Positions 1-5,052 of a stretch of 9,414 bases of DNA are shown here, in pieces (positions within the stretch are counted from its first letter, which is position 1; every line of letters starts with the position of its first letter). The position numbers and the translations under genes were made by a program. This stretch comes from Bifidobacteriaceae bacterium (GTDB taxonomy: Bacteria; Actinomycetota; Actinomycetes; Actinomycetales; WQXJ01), in NCBI GenBank assembly GCA_031258055.1, contig JAIRNM010000393.1, positions 1 to 9,414 on the forward strand. Direction: 5' to 3'. The notes under the pieces were generated by a model. It had not been told where the DNA came from. It did not search any database and saw only the letters and a list, made by a program, of their open reading frames with translations.

Positions 1-441
1 ATCATGCACCAGGGCGGCGGCGATCTGGGCGCGCTGCTGATTGCCCAGGGAGAGTTTTTCCACCGCGTCTTGACTGCGGGCCTCCAAACCGAGCCGGTCC
101 AACAAGCTGTCCGCGTTGCGCTCCGCCATCGGCTTGGCCACGCCATGAAGCTGGGCGAAGAAGACTAGTTGTTCGCGCACCCCCATCTTGGGATAAAGAC
201 CCCGCTCCTCCGGCATATAACCGAAGCGGGCGGAAACCTCCCGCACAACCGGCTGGCCGTTATAGCGGACTTCTCCCGAATCGGCGCTCAGCACCCCCAT
301 CATGATCCGCATGGCGGTGGTTTTACCAGCGCCGTTGCCGCCCACGAAACCAGTCAACCGGCCTGGCTTGACATCAAAATTGACTCGGTCCAGAGCCTTC
401 AACGAGCCGAATGACCGGCTAACTTCACGAACTTCAAGCAC
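1..441 (-). CDS. ABC transporter ATP-binding protein, NatA/YhaQ-like (5' part, runs off the left edge)
   Basis: This is the N-terminal 147 residues of an ABC ATPase that would energise an ABC-2-type export permease at the cytoplasmic membrane. The Walker A motif GGNGAGKTT is at residues 34-42, with Gly in place of the more usual Pro. The Q-loop region reads GYMPEERGLYPKM (about residues 74-86), and the ABC signature is LSLGNQQRAQ (about 130-139). The edge of the window cuts the gene just before Walker B. The PEERGLYP and LSLGNQQR wording is typical of the NatA/YhaQ group, which often has a C-terminal DUF4162 domain, but that part is not visible. The GTG start at 441 is chosen because GGGGAGG lies 6 bases upstream; an in-frame TTG at 447 would touch the Shine-Dalgarno. 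The permease gene should lie just outside the window. The substrate cannot be inferred: sodium, drugs and peptides are all possible. Confidence 0.93.
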   Translation of the reverse strand, partial: MLEVREVSRSFGSLKALDRVNFDVKPGRLTGFVGGNGAGKTTAMRIMMGVLSADSGEVRYNGQPVVREVSARFGYMPEERGLYPKMGVREQLVFFAQLHGVAKPMAERNADSLLDRLGLEARSQDAVEKLSLGNQQRAQIAAALVHD

Positions 442-475
442 CTTCAACCTCCCCAATTGTCCGGGCTGTCCATCT

Positions 476-504
476 ATTAGAACATGCCCCTGGCCGAAAC
501 AAAC
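476..504 (-). promoter_or_regulatory. Probable promoter of the ABC ATPase gene
   Basis: Read on the minus strand, a -10-like TCTAAT (476-481, five of six consensus bases) lies about 35 bases upstream of the GTG start. A T-rich TTTGTTT tract (about 497-503) sits 15-17 bases upstream of it and could act as a weak -35. A start near position 469 would give a short leader that contains the GGGGAGG ribosome binding site. The call rests on sequence resemblance only. Confidence 0.4.
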
Positions 505-526
505 CGCCCCCGCAGTCAGTCGGGGG
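496..526 (-). terminator. Possible rho-independent terminator (minus strand)
   Basis: CCCCCG and CGGGGG (507-512 and 521-526) form a perfect 6-bp GC stem around an 8-base loop. On the minus strand the stem is followed by CGGTTTGTTTC, an interrupted U-tract. It lies just upstream of the putative ABC ATPase promoter, so it could insulate that gene from minus-strand transcription arriving from the right. No confident minus-strand gene lies immediately upstream, so the stem could instead be part of the dyad-rich region. Confidence 0.35.
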
Positions 527-568
527 TCGGCTGATGCACCAACCAGTGACAGCGGTTGAACCCGCATT

Positions 569-634
569 GCGCCGGCGGTCGACCAGCCGACCGGTCGGAT
601 GGCACACCAACCCGGGCGTTGGTCGAACCGGCGC
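569..634. repeat. Complex inverted repeat with nested palindromes
   Basis: The left arm is GCGCCGG, CGG, TCGACCA (569-585) and the right arm is TGGTCGA, A, CCGGCGC (620-634). This gives 14 paired bases in two perfect 7-bp blocks with a small internal bulge. The enclosed segment contains a perfect 12-base palindrome, CCGACCGGTCGG (587-598). A further CCAAC/GTTGG dyad (607-611 and 618-622) competes with the outer right arm. The structure could fold as a branched hairpin in RNA or single-stranded DNA. I do not recognise it as a named element. Confidence 0.6.
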
Positions 635-924
635 TCATGAGTCGGGCTTCGAACGGGGATCCGTCTTGTACTTCGTACCGGTCGTCGTCTTGTGGGTTGG
701 TCATCTATCTCATAGCGAAATCATCGAGCAGTAACACCGTTGGGCGGGTGTATGCCCGTAACCTGACGGGCCATGATCCGTCCGCGTGGCCGCCTGCCGG
801 GTTGGCGGAACAGCCTGGCTCAATTTCGAGGCGAACGACACGGGCTCCTCGAGTCGTCACGGGCCCGGACCCAGGTGTTCGGAAGGCCACCTGACGTAGC
901 GCGCCGCCGTGGGAAGCTTGACGG

Positions 925-1300
925 GTGAGCGAAGTCCAAACCGGCCCGCAGACCTGGCACGCGGCCCGCCCGGCTGTCGAATCGTTGGCCCGCGACTGGC
1001 AAGAACCCGTCGACGGCGGCAGGCATGAACTCTGGCTGTCGGCCTGCCTGCCTGGGCGCCTCCATCGACCATCGGATCGCCGAGCTGATCGCCGCGGTCC
1101 CGCCAGACCAGCGCAACTGGGAACGCATCCTCAGCGCCCTCGGCTACGACCCCACCTCGCGCGGCGCCCTCCGACAGCGCCACCAGCCGACCTGTCGCGG
1201 CCGGGTGGAGGCGTCGGCGCTCCGCGAAGCCGTAGCCCGCCGCACCGCCCATAGCCAGGCCAACCGCCGCCAGCGCGGCCGTCAGGGTGTGCCGATTTAG
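925..1300 (+). pseudogene. Small hypothetical gene, apparently frameshifted at a (CCTG)3 run
   Basis: A GTG start at 925 follows GGGAAG (911-916) with an 8-base gap, and an in-frame TGA at 919 rules out an earlier start. The first frame has actinobacteria-like GC-rich third positions for about 42 codons (VSEVQTGPQTWHAARP...), then loses this character. The coding signature continues in the next frame from about 1055 to the TAG at 1298-1300 (ASIDHRIAELIAAVPPDQ, then an Arg/Gln-rich basic tail). The switch lies on three tandem CCTG units at 1043-1054. Removing one unit would join both parts into a single product of 123 residues. I do not recognise the family. The repaired protein is hydrophilic, with a probable helical middle and a strongly basic C-terminus that might bind nucleic acid. 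It could be a true pseudogene, a sequencing or assembly error, or a slippage-prone gene. It converges on the NlpC/P60 gene. Confidence 0.5.
1043..1054 (+). repeat. Tetranucleotide repeat (CCTG)3 at a reading-frame break
   Basis: Three perfect CCTG units, preceded by a G that extends the periodic run to 13 bases, lie exactly where the coding signature changes frame in the small plus-strand gene. A 4-base unit gained or lost by slippage shifts the frame by one position, which matches the observed +1 offset. Confidence 0.75.
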
Positions 1301-1334
1301 CCGGTGGCGGGGCCGGATAGTCCTATAGCAGCGG

Positions 1335-2066
1335 CTAGAAGCGGACGAACGTTGGCGTCCGGTTCATCTCACGGAACTGGACAACGGTGCCGGTGTGTGG
1401 GGCGTCAACCATCATGTTGCCACCCGCGTAGATCCCAACATGTCCAGGGAACCAGACGATGTCGCCGGGCTGGGCTTCTTCGGCCGAGATGATGGTCCCA
1501 GCGGCCTTTTGCTCGGAGTCGGTTCGGGGGATTGACTTGCCCAGCTGAGCGTAGACATACTGCGTGAAGCCCGAGCAGTCGAAGCCGGACGGGCTGGAGC
1601 CACCGTAAACATACGGAGTGCCGACATAGCGGGCGGCGACTTCAAGGATTTCATTGCCAGCGACCGACTGCGGAATATTAGTGGCCGGGTCAACGCTCTT
1701 GACGGCCCCACCGGCTCCGCCGGAACGGGCGCGGGGACCCTTGCCGGTGTTAGTTACCACCGATTCCTCGGCCGCCGACTTGACCACCGTCACAGTCGGG
1801 GCCTCAAGCGTCCATTCGGCCTCTTCCGGAACCGTCGCCAAAGACTCAGCGCCAAGGGCTGAACGAGCCTCAGCCGTCAGGTCGGAAGTCTCCGAACCGG
1901 CGCCCGGTGAGCCGTGGGCCGGTGCTGTCGAACCAGCTATAACTAGGCCAGAGACAGCAGCCACGGCCATAGTCTTCCTGCCGACAGTTTGATCCTTGAG
2001 CACCCGGAACGTTGTAAGCGGCTTTCCCGGGGCACAGTGTTTAGCCGCGTAATGGCGTATTGCCAC
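1335..2066 (-). CDS. Secreted NlpC/P60-family peptidoglycan endopeptidase
   Basis: The 243-residue protein probably cleaves peptide stems of peptidoglycan outside the cell, as NlpC/P60 cysteine peptidases do during growth, division or resuscitation. Residues 1-31 are basic. A hydrophobic segment at about 33-46 and a likely signal-peptidase site near residue 50 (APA) give an unusually long signal peptide. A low-complexity acidic linker (about 53-130) follows, then the catalytic domain (about 135-243). The catalytic Cys164 is in GFDCSGF, His209 in GHVGIY, and the third residue is probably His224 in DAPHTG. I see no LysM, SH3 or other wall-binding domain. The GTG start at 2066 has GAGGAG 5 bases upstream, next to the 3' end of a c-di-AMP riboswitch. 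The gene is probably monocistronic and regulated by that ligand. Family assignment is firm; the exact bond cleaved is not known. Confidence 0.95.
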   Translation of the reverse strand: MAIRHYAAKHCAPGKPLTTFRVLKDQTVGRKTMAVAAVSGLVIAGSTAPAHGSPGAGSETSDLTAEARSALGAESLATVPEEAEWTLEAPTVTVVKSAAEESVVTNTGKGPRARSGGAGGAVKSVDPATNIPQSVAGNEILEVAARYVGTPYVYGGSSPSGFDCSGFTQYVYAQLGKSIPRTDSEQKAAGTIISAEEAQPGDIVWFPGHVGIYAGGNMMVDAPHTGTVVQFREMNRTPTFVRF

Positions 2067-2071
2067 GTTGT

Positions 2072-2077
2072 CTCCTC
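2072..2077 (-). promoter_or_regulatory. Ribosome binding site GAGGAG of the NlpC/P60 gene
   Basis: Minus-strand GAGGAG lies 5 bases before the GTG start at 2066 and only 7 bases after the last base of riboswitch helix P1. It fixes the start codon. It is perfectly complementary to CTCCTC at 2277-2282 on the other side of the aptamer. Confidence 0.8.
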
Positions 2078-2084
2078 ATAGTCT

Positions 2085-2263
2085 GCGGAGTGAGCTGTCG
2101 GGTTCGGGCGGGAGATCTGCCCGGCCAACTAGTCGCCGATTCACTGAGCCGGTGTACTTAACAGTTGGCTTCACCCCAAAGGCGACCGAAGCCGCCAGAA
2201 TTGGTTCCTCCGCTCCTGCCTCGTGGTTGACTGCGCAGCGACGGCGGCAGGACTCGACTCCGC
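2085..2263 (-). ncRNA. Cyclic di-AMP riboswitch (ydaO-yuaA type)
   Basis: This leader RNA should bind c-di-AMP and control the NlpC/P60 gene directly downstream. On the minus strand, closing helix P1 is GCGGAGT (2257-2263) pairing perfectly with ACTCCGC (2085-2091). A second perfect helix, TCCTGCC (2246-2252) with GGCAGGA (2214-2220), follows. Next come the family-typical GCGGAGGAACCAA, a hairpin capped by CTTCGG (about 2180-2195), and TTTGGGGTGAAG. The 3' signature CGAACCCGACAGCT lies at 2093-2106. These conserved blocks, their order and the 179-base size match the ydaO-yuaA class, known upstream of NlpC/P60 and Rpf-type wall hydrolases in actinobacteria. There is no room for an intrinsic terminator before the start codon, so control is probably at ribosome access. 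The aptamer call is strong; the switching mechanism is inferred. Confidence 0.93.
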
Positions 2264-2301
2264 GCTACGACCCAAAGAGGAGGGTTCTTTAGGCGTTGTC
2301 T

Positions 2302-2331
2302 ACCCTATCTAGAGCCCTTGGCAAATGTCAC
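2302..2331 (-). promoter_or_regulatory. Probable promoter of the riboswitch-NlpC/P60 transcript
   Basis: On the minus strand GTGACA (2326-2331, four or more bases matching a -35) is followed after 18 bases by TAGGGT (2302-2307, a -10-like hexamer common in GC-rich actinobacteria). Transcription would start near 2295, about 32 bases upstream of riboswitch helix P1. The region is also AT-richer than its surroundings. Confidence 0.5.
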
Positions 2332-2350
2332 GCGGAGATAACGAAAACCC

Positions 2351-2378
2351 GTGATAACTTTGTGAAAGATATGTGAAC
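2351..2378 (-). promoter_or_regulatory. Three 11-base-phased direct repeats, possible OmpR-family response-regulator site
   Basis: On the minus strand GTTCAC, TTTCAC and TATCAC occur at 2373-2378, 2362-2367 and 2351-2356, exactly 11 bases apart and therefore on one face of the helix. The last unit ends 19 bases upstream of the putative -35, a normal position for an activator. Direct repeats of 11-base units with a GTTCAC core resemble the actinobacterial PhoP (PHO box) arrangement. MtrA, another OmpR-family regulator that controls wall hydrolases, is a functional alternative. The regulator is inferred. Confidence 0.45.
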
Positions 2379-2385
2379 GCCCAGT

Positions 2386-3801
2386 TCATAGCATGTTTTC
2401 AGATTCGGTCAAAGCGGCTCTTAGGAGTTCCGCCCGGGTGGCTAGCTTCGCCCGTTCGCGCCCCTGGAGTTGGCCCGCGGCGCGCTCAGCCGCATCAATG
2501 GCGAGCCATCCCGGCCAGGTCACGACTTGGACTCCGCGCGCGGCCAGCAGTTCGGTCAGCGCCTCCGGCTGGCGCAGCGGCGCGGGCCGGAGGCGGGGCA
2601 GGTCTTCGACTATCGAGTTGACCGTCTCCAGGGCGTCAGACTTGGTTGAGCCGATCAGTCCGACCGGCCCGCGCTTGATCCAACCGGTCGCGTAAAGCCC
2701 GGGCACTACGCCGCCCTCAGGGTCGATCACACGACCTCTTTCGTTGGGCACAACACCCGTCCCGTGATCAAACGGGGCGCCGACCACCGGCGACCCGAAG
2801 TAGCCAACGGCGCGGTAGACCGCTTGGACCTCGAAAGAGCGCAGTTCATCGGTGTCCACCACGCCGCCTAAGCCGTCTGGGGCGGTCCGCCGGACCAACA
2901 ACTCGGTCACCTTGTCGGCGCCCTCAATCCGTTCGGGGCGACAGTAGAAGTGAAGGTGGATGCGCCGTTCGTCGGCTCCCGCCTCCCCTTTACCGGCCCG
3001 CGCCAGCCACTGCTCCATTGTCTTAACGGCCTGACGTAAACGGCCGTTCGCTTTCATGGCCGCCTGGTCGGCACTGTCAAACTGGAAGTCGCGCGCCTCC
3101 AACACCATCCGCACGCCGGGGACCTGGCCCAGTTCACGCAACTCTAGCGGCGAGAACTTGACCGCCGCCGGGCCGCGGCGGCCGAAGACGTGAATATCGC
3201 GGACCGGCGAATCAGCGAAGGCACGCGAGACGTGTTCGGGAATATCAGTCTTCGCGAGGTCTTCGGGCCGCCGGGCCAGCACGCGGACTATGTCCAGGGC
3301 CACGTTCCCGTTGCCGATTACCGCCACCGAATGCGCGTCAAGCGGCCAAAGCTGAGAGTAATCAGGGTGCGAGTCGTACCAGGCAACGAAATCAGCGGCG
3401 CCGAACGATCCCGGCAGGCCGACCCCGGGCAGCTCCAGGTCGGCGTCCCTGAGCGCTCCGGTCGCGAGCACGATCAGGTCATATCGTTCGCGCAACTCGT
3501 CGAGGGTCACGTCTGAGCCGACCGTGATGTTGCCGCAGAATTGAACGTTTCCGCGATCCAGGATTTCGTGTAACGAGTCAATGATCGACCTGATCCGGGG
3601 ATGGTCCGGCGCCACGCCGTAACGGATAAGCCCGAACGGTGTGGGAAGTGCTTCCAGAACATCGATTTGGGCCCCCGGCATCTGGCCGAGCAGGATATCG
3701 GCCGCGTACAGGCCCGCTGGACCAGCGCCGATGACGGCCACACGGGGAGCTGCAAGGGGGACGTCTAAAGGGGCGTCGAGGGGGGATGAGGAGGTGGACA
3801 A
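2386..3801 (-). CDS. fprA: Ferredoxin/adrenodoxin-type NADP+ reductase (FprA family)
   Basis: A 471-residue cytosolic flavoprotein that transfers electrons between NADPH and ferredoxin using bound FAD. The N-terminal FAD Rossmann motif GAGPAG is at residues 25-30, followed by PTPFGLIRYGVAPDHP (about 53-68), characteristic of adrenodoxin-reductase homologues. The NADP-binding motif GNGNVALD is at 163-170 and FGRRGP at about 206-211. The C-terminal ATGWIKRGPVGLIGSTKSDA (about 371-390) closes the FAD site. The length fits actinobacterial FprA proteins. The TTG start at 3801 is preferred because GGAAGG lies 7 bases upstream and the fold begins about 20 residues later; the longer open frame to 3972 is low-complexity and crosses a tandem repeat. 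It follows the polyprenyl synthase on the same strand after a 208-base gap and may have its own promoter. Its ferredoxin partner is not in the window. Confidence 0.95.
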   Translation of the reverse strand: MSTSSSPLDAPLDVPLAAPRVAVIGAGPAGLYAADILLGQMPGAQIDVLEALPTPFGLIRYGVAPDHPRIRSIIDSLHEILDRGNVQFCGNITVGSDVTLDELRERYDLIVLATGALRDADLELPGVGLPGSFGAADFVAWYDSHPDYSQLWPLDAHSVAVIGNGNVALDIVRVLARRPEDLAKTDIPEHVSRAFADSPVRDIHVFGRRGPAAVKFSPLELRELGQVPGVRMVLEARDFQFDSADQAAMKANGRLRQAVKTMEQWLARAGKGEAGADERRIHLHFYCRPERIEGADKVTELLVRRTAPDGLGGVVDTDELRSFEVQAVYRAVGYFGSPVVGAPFDHGTGVVPNERGRVIDPEGGVVPGLYATGWIKRGPVGLIGSTKSDALETVNSIVEDLPRLRPAPLRQPEALTELLAARGVQVVTWPGWLAIDAAERAAGQLQGRERAKLATRAELLRAALTESENML

Positions 3802-3880
3802 GGCGCCGCCTTCCGTAGTCGGTTGGTTCGCTCGGCCGCGCCATCGGGACGGGCCGGGGCGCCCGCTGGCGCCGTGGGAC

Positions 3881-3886
3881 ATAGTA
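3881..3886 (-). promoter_or_regulatory. Candidate -10 element for fprA
   Basis: Minus-strand TACTAT lies about 80 bases upstream of the TTG start, in an otherwise GC-rich spacer. The -35 region is poor (CTGGAC with a 16-base gap). A start here would exclude the longer upstream fprA reading frame, which agrees with the TTG start. Support is weak. Confidence 0.3.
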
Positions 3887-3889
3887 CCG

Positions 3890-4008
3890 ACCGGCCGATG
3901 CCGTCCAGGCCACGTGCCATCTTGGCTCCCGTTCTTGCCGACGTGGGCACCGGCCGATGCCGTCGGGGCCAAGGGGTCGTCTTGCCTCCCGCCTTGGCCG
4001 TGGCACGC
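3890..4008. repeat. Imperfect 59-base tandem repeat, two copies
   Basis: Copy 1 (3890-3948) and copy 2 (3949-4008) both begin with the identical 16-mer ACCGGCCGATGCCGTC. They also share the similar block CTTGGCTCCCG / CTTGCCTCCCG and related ends. By eye about three quarters of positions agree, with one gap. The pair fills most of the spacer between the polyprenyl synthase stop and the fprA promoter region. Each copy contains an internal dyad: GGCCACGT/ACGTGGGC in copy 1 and GGCCAAGG/CCTTGGCC in copy 2. It could be a duplicated binding site or a transcript-end structure. Confidence 0.7.
3967..3999 (-). terminator. Stem-loop after the nuo-polyprenyl synthase operon
   Basis: GGCCAAGG (3967-3974) and CCTTGGCC (3992-3999) form a perfect 8-bp stem with a 17-base loop, starting 11 bases after the TAG of the polyprenyl synthase. 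No U-run follows on the minus strand, so it is not a canonical intrinsic terminator. It could still slow transcription or protect the 3' end of the operon mRNA. Confidence 0.3.
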
Positions 4009-4010
4009 GC

Positions 4011-5030
4011 CTAGGCTAGGCGGCGGACGAAGAGGTCGGCCAACTCAGCGAAGGCGTCTTTGACGGGACCGGGCGGGAGTGGTTCGAGTTGGCGGACGGC
4101 CCTAAGCGCCCAGTCGCGGGCTAGTTCGCGGGCTTGGTCAAGGGCTGGGTTGGCGCGTAGCGCCGCCACCACCTGGGCAAGGTCAGCGTCTGAAGCCAAG
4201 TCACCGGCCATCGCTCCAGCTAGGCGAATGTCGGGGCTGTCGCTGAGTCCGTGGGCGCGGTCACGGGCCGCGGCGGCTTGGACCAGCAACTGCGGCATGG
4301 TCGGCACGCCCTCACGCAAGTCTGTGCCGGGCATCTTGCCAGTGACCTCGCCGGGCGAAGTCAAGTCAATGATGTCGTCCGCTAGCTGGAAGGCCACGCC
4401 GACCGCCTCGCCGTAGTTCACCACCGCCTCAACGACGGCCGGTTCGGCCCCACCTAAATGGGCGCCGAAGCGGGCGGAGGTGGCGATCAAAGCGCCGGTC
4501 TTATCGGCTAGCACCTGAATGTGGAAAGCCACCGGGTCATCGTCCGCCTTAGGCCCAACGGTCTCATGAATCTGGCCGAGGCACAGCCGTTCGTAGGTTT
4601 CAGCCTGGAGCCGAACCATTTCCGGACCCAGCCCGGCGACAATCTGCGAAGCTTTGGCGAACAGCAGATCACCCGTCAAGATGGCGACCGAGGGACCGAA
4701 AACGGTGTGGGCGGCGGGAGAACCACGCCGCAAAGGCGCGTCATCCATCACGTCGTCGTGGTAAAGCGAAGCCAAGTGGGTCAACTCCACCACCACGGCC
4801 GCATCTATCACTTCGCCGTTAATGCCGCCACCAAGCTCGGAGGCGATCAGCACTAACAGCGGCCGCAAACGTTTGCCGCCCGACCGCAGCAGGTGGGCGG
4901 AGGCGTCAGCGACTAGACGATCCGGTGAATCGACCACTGCCGCCAAAGCCTCCTCAACCGCGCTCATTGAGGCGTTGACGGTTGCTTCAAGGGCCCGGTC
5001 CCCCAGCGCAATGGGCGATTGGGTCGTCAA
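4011..5030 (-). CDS. All-trans polyprenyl diphosphate synthase (probable menaquinone side-chain synthase)
   Basis: This 339-residue class I prenyltransferase condenses isopentenyl diphosphate units onto an allylic primer. GGKRLRP (residues 51-57) binds diphosphate. The first Asp-rich motif DDVMD is at 92-96 and the second, DDIID, at 218-222; both bind Mg2+-diphosphate. The residues before the first motif are small (A87, S88), so the chain-length floor is open. This favours a long product, such as a hepta- to nonaprenyl diphosphate, over farnesyl diphosphate. The TTG start at 5030 has GGAG 9 bases upstream and lies 22 bases after the nuoN stop, so it is co-transcribed with complex I genes. Linkage to nuo genes suggests it makes the tail of the menaquinone that complex I reduces. 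This resembles GrcC, HepT and IspB proteins; product length cannot be read from sequence alone. Confidence 0.94.
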   Translation of the reverse strand: MTTQSPIALGDRALEATVNASMSAVEEALAAVVDSPDRLVADASAHLLRSGGKRLRPLLVLIASELGGGINGEVIDAAVVVELTHLASLYHDDVMDDAPLRRGSPAAHTVFGPSVAILTGDLLFAKASQIVAGLGPEMVRLQAETYERLCLGQIHETVGPKADDDPVAFHIQVLADKTGALIATSARFGAHLGGAEPAVVEAVVNYGEAVGVAFQLADDIIDLTSPGEVTGKMPGTDLREGVPTMPQLLVQAAAARDRAHGLSDSPDIRLAGAMAGDLASDADLAQVVAALRANPALDQARELARDWALRAVRQLEPLPPGPVKDAFAELADLFVRRLA

Positions 5031-5052
5031 GACTTGGTTCTCCTAAGGCTTG

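Larger units (their letters stand above)
442..924. other. Noncoding interval rich in dyad symmetry between divergent genes
   Basis: I see no convincing gene in these 483 bases. Open frames exist on both strands (for example 516-704 and 705-890 minus, 556-894 plus), but they lack a ribosome binding site or recognisable protein features. The stretch holds many inverted repeats: CAACC/GGTTG (540-544 and 554-558), the large dyad at 569-634, and GACGG/CCGTC around 766-780. It also contains the putative promoter and terminator nearest the ABC gene. It may be a degraded gene or element, or a structured untranslated region. Confidence 0.6.
3802..4010. other. Spacer between polyprenyl synthase and fprA
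   Basis: This spacer holds the two-copy tandem repeat, the stem-loop after the polyprenyl synthase stop, a weak -10 candidate and the fprA ribosome binding site (GGAAGG at 3809-3814). I see no gene in it: the upstream extension of the fprA frame is Gly/Pro/Arg-rich and resembles no FprA N-terminus. Confidence 0.6.

Noticed and set aside
600..670. T-loop-like sequences (GGTTCGACC, TTCGAAC) suggesting a tRNA
   Set aside because: The flanking bases do not form the 5-bp T stem, and no acceptor or anticodon arm can be found on either strand.
516..704. 62-residue minus-strand open frame beginning MTNPQDDDRYEV
   Set aside because: The start looks protein-like, but there is no Shine-Dalgarno, the frame runs through the dyad cluster, and the stop falls in the loop of a putative terminator. 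It is too weak to call.
1301..1334. CCGG...CCGG dyad between the convergent small gene and the NlpC/P60 gene as a bidirectional terminator
   Set aside because: The stem is only 4 bp and no T-run follows on either side.
2373..2387. TGAAC/GTTCA dyad overlapping the fprA stop as a terminator
   Set aside because: A 5-bp AT-containing stem with no U-tract is too weak; part of it is better explained as one of the phased GTTCAC repeats.
3802..3972. 57-residue N-terminal extension of fprA, including an ATG at 3882
   Set aside because: The added residues are low-complexity, cross the tandem repeat and a possible -10 element, and have no good ribosome binding site; TTG at 3801 has GGAAGG at 7 bases.
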